Shown one piece after another: positions 21,212 to 22,707 of a DNA stretch of 22,707 nt (the stretch's first letter is position 1; each line of letters opens with the position of its first letter). Below the pieces are notes generated by a model. The model did not search any database, was not told the DNA's origin, and was given only the letters and a program-made list of their open reading frames with translations. Location of the stretch: contig DNGI01000217.1 in the NCBI GenBank assembly GCA_003486645.1, forward strand, positions 1 to 22,707. Reading direction: 5' to 3'. The position numbers and the translations under genes are program-made. This DNA comes from Cyanobacteria bacterium UBA11370 (GTDB lineage Bacteria; Cyanobacteriota; Cyanobacteriia; Cyanobacteriales; Coleofasciculaceae).

Positions 21212-22690
21212 TTAAAAAACCTCCGGTGTCCAGCTACCATGTAACCCATAAGGAATATGATGTTTGAGGTGAAGTCTTGCTAGTGGATTTCGACTTAAAT
21301 CACGACCATCTAATATTACAATATCAGACCGATGGCGACTGGAATCATAGACCAATGCTAACACCCAACCATCATCTTCTTGCGTCGCATTGGGTCGCGG
21401 TACAAAAATAGGTTCGATAACAAACCCGCGAGGTGCTGCACTCCAAAGTTGCTGGTTTCCCCGGATCAAATCCAGTTTACAAATAGCTTGTAACGGTGCA
21501 TTACCTGTAGGATTATGAGCAGCACCAATAAATAGATACTGATAAGAACGTCCGACGCGATCAGGATGAACTTGGGGAAACTCACAGCAGCGTTCTAGTA
21601 ATATTTGACGCTGTACTGTAGATTGCTTCAAATTAAGAGAAAATCGGAATAATTGTCCCGGTGCGATCGCCTCAAAATCCACATTCCGAAAATCAGTATT
21701 CTGGTTGACTTTAGTCAAAGACTTATAGCAAATCGAGTCGATACAAATCTCATCCCCTTGCTCAAAAGCATTAGCATGATGGAAGATAAAACCTGTGTAA
21801 GTTTCCAGGACTTTCATCGGTTGTTTAGAATCACGAGGAATCACAACAATTCGTGTTGGCAAGTTAGGTTGAAACTCCACGCATTCACCAGCCCCTTGAA
21901 ATCCTAGAATGAAAGGAATGGGATTAAAGGTGACTGGATTTTGGAAGAAAATGCAATAATTGGGTGTAATCGCAAAGTCATGGATGAAGGCAAAATCCGG
22001 AATAGTCCGAGTCTGAGAACGTAGTAATTTACCTGTTGGGTCGAATTCATAAATAATAATCTTAGTAGAAAGACCCGGTTTAATCGTGAAATTAACGAGA
22101 CAGGGCGCACCACCATTCTGTTCGCAACTGGGATCAATCCAAGGATGGGCACCAAACGCCTCCCCCTCCGCTAAAAGCCCATCTAAGTAATCTTTTCCTA
22201 AAGTTTCTAAGGTTTTTGGGTCAAGGCGATAGGGTTCAGCCGCCTCCCACAGTGCTAGCAATTTACCGCCCCAATAAATAATATTGGTATTCGCAATATT
22301 TTTCAGTCGAGAATCAAAGAGATTAGCAAGCCAACCCCCAGGCTTTTGAGTACCAAAAACGCCACGATAGAGAATTTTTCCGGCTTCTTGTTCAGCGACA
22401 AAGCCTTCAGTCCGTACAAATCGATTGCGGAAATGGGCACGACCGTTATCAAAAGCGATCGCACATATCATCCCATCTCCATCAAACGGATGATGATAGT
22501 GCTGACCATTAATATCTAACAAGCCTGGACCATTACGAAAGAATGTGCCATGTAGTTCTGATGGAATTTCTCCTTCAATCTCATCAATCCAGTAGTCATA
22601 TTCATTGGGCTGGGATTCATACCCTCGTTTCCAATCTTCGCGGTTGTAGGATGCTGAATTAGATACTGAAAATCTTTCTGTTGTTATCAT
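21212..22690 (-). CDS. Carotenoid cleavage oxygenase (RPE65/CCD family)
   Basis: The 492-residue protein belongs to the non-haem Fe(II) family that cleaves conjugated double bonds of carotenoids or apocarotenoids to aldehydes and ketones. The four iron-binding histidines are in their usual contexts: His182 (GAHPWID), His237 (FIHDFAIT), His304 or 305 (FHHANAF) and His484 (GLHGSWTP), and the spacing closely follows the Synechocystis apocarotenoid oxygenase. Other family blocks are HGTFFRNGPGL, HPFDGDGMICAIAF and LLALWEAAEPYRLDP. The full length resembles that enzyme (about 490 residues), so an apocarotenoid 15,15'-oxygenase is most likely, but substrate cannot be told from sequence. No Shine-Dalgarno is present: a TTGGTTG repeat directly abuts and overlaps the ATG at 22690. 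The homologous part begins around residue 14. Confidence 0.93.
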   Translation of the reverse strand: MITTERFSVSNSASYNREDWKRGYESQPNEYDYWIDEIEGEIPSELHGTFFRNGPGLLDINGQHYHHPFDGDGMICAIAFDNGRAHFRNRFVRTEGFVAEQEAGKILYRGVFGTQKPGGWLANLFDSRLKNIANTNIIYWGGKLLALWEAAEPYRLDPKTLETLGKDYLDGLLAEGEAFGAHPWIDPSCEQNGGAPCLVNFTIKPGLSTKIIIYEFDPTGKLLRSQTRTIPDFAFIHDFAITPNYCIFFQNPVTFNPIPFILGFQGAGECVEFQPNLPTRIVVIPRDSKQPMKVLETYTGFIFHHANAFEQGDEICIDSICYKSLTKVNQNTDFRNVDFEAIAPGQLFRFSLNLKQSTVQRQILLERCCEFPQVHPDRVGRSYQYLFIGAAHNPTGNAPLQAICKLDLIRGNQQLWSAAPRGFVIEPIFVPRPNATQEDDGWVLALVYDSSRHRSDIVILDGRDLSRNPLARLHLKHHIPYGLHGSWTPEVF

Positions 22691-22707
22691 TGGTTGTTGG
22701 TTGTTGG
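22690..22707. repeat. Heptanucleotide tandem repeat TTGGTTG reaching the window edge
   Basis: Two full units and a partial one start within the reverse complement of the carotenoid oxygenase ATG and run to the last base of the window, so the true copy number is not visible. Confidence 0.85.

Noticed and set aside
21653..21907. 84-residue + strand frame
   Set aside because: It lies fully inside the carotenoid oxygenase gene on the opposite strand; a shadow.

Overview
The window looks like chromosomal DNA from a cyanobacterium, probably a filamentous one. The evidence is many GCGATCGC (HIP1) octamers on both strands, a photosystem II small-subunit gene (psbY), cyanobacterial-type PNPase and ketol-acid reductoisomerase, a Ser/Thr kinase-AAA-GAF-histidine kinase giant of a kind I know only from cyanobacteria, and intergenic regions full of 7-bp tandem repeats. 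Coding density is moderate; five non-coding stretches exceed 300 bp and hold most of the unusual structure.

Layout. 1-741 (-): N-terminal part of a SNF2-type helicase running off the left edge, divergent from pnp (946-3093, +). 3094-4033: gene-poor stretch with the remains of a broken, unrecognised gene. 4034-11911 (+): a signalling module made of a 1876-residue Ser/Thr kinase/AAA/GAF/histidine kinase, a stand-alone receiver protein, and a receiver-PAS-class III adenylate cyclase whose start overlaps the receiver gene by 4 bp. 12016-13410 (+): TldD-family metalloprotease. 13411-13910: a long fold-back structure and short hairpins. 13911-15561 (+): NfeD-like protein and SPFH/stomatin protein, a classic pair. 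15752-16705 (+): a CAP-domain protein fused to RTX calcium-binding repeats. 16843-17349 (+): a small membrane protein of unknown function. 17589-17705 (-): psbY, facing it across a bidirectional terminator. About 17790-18150: a highly structured segment resembling an IS200/IS605-type end or omega-RNA-like remnant. 18163-19161 (-): ilvC. 19293-20291 (-): GT2 glycosyltransferase. 20292-21211: non-coding, with four repeat or hairpin structures. 21212-22690 (-): carotenoid cleavage oxygenase.

How the genes relate. The main functional unit is the kinase-receiver-cyclase module: a sensor with both Ser/Thr-kinase and His-kinase domains, two candidate phospho-acceptors, and a cAMP-producing output with the residues expected of a class IIIb cyclase. 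NfeD plus SPFH is a membrane-microdomain pair. The other genes (pnp, tldD, ilvC, psbY, carotenoid oxygenase) are independent housekeeping or photosynthesis functions. The most distinctive sequence-level signal is the spread of different heptanucleotide tandem repeats. They sit between genes, inside two coding regions, inside the loops of two fold-back structures, and across the carotenoid oxygenase start codon.
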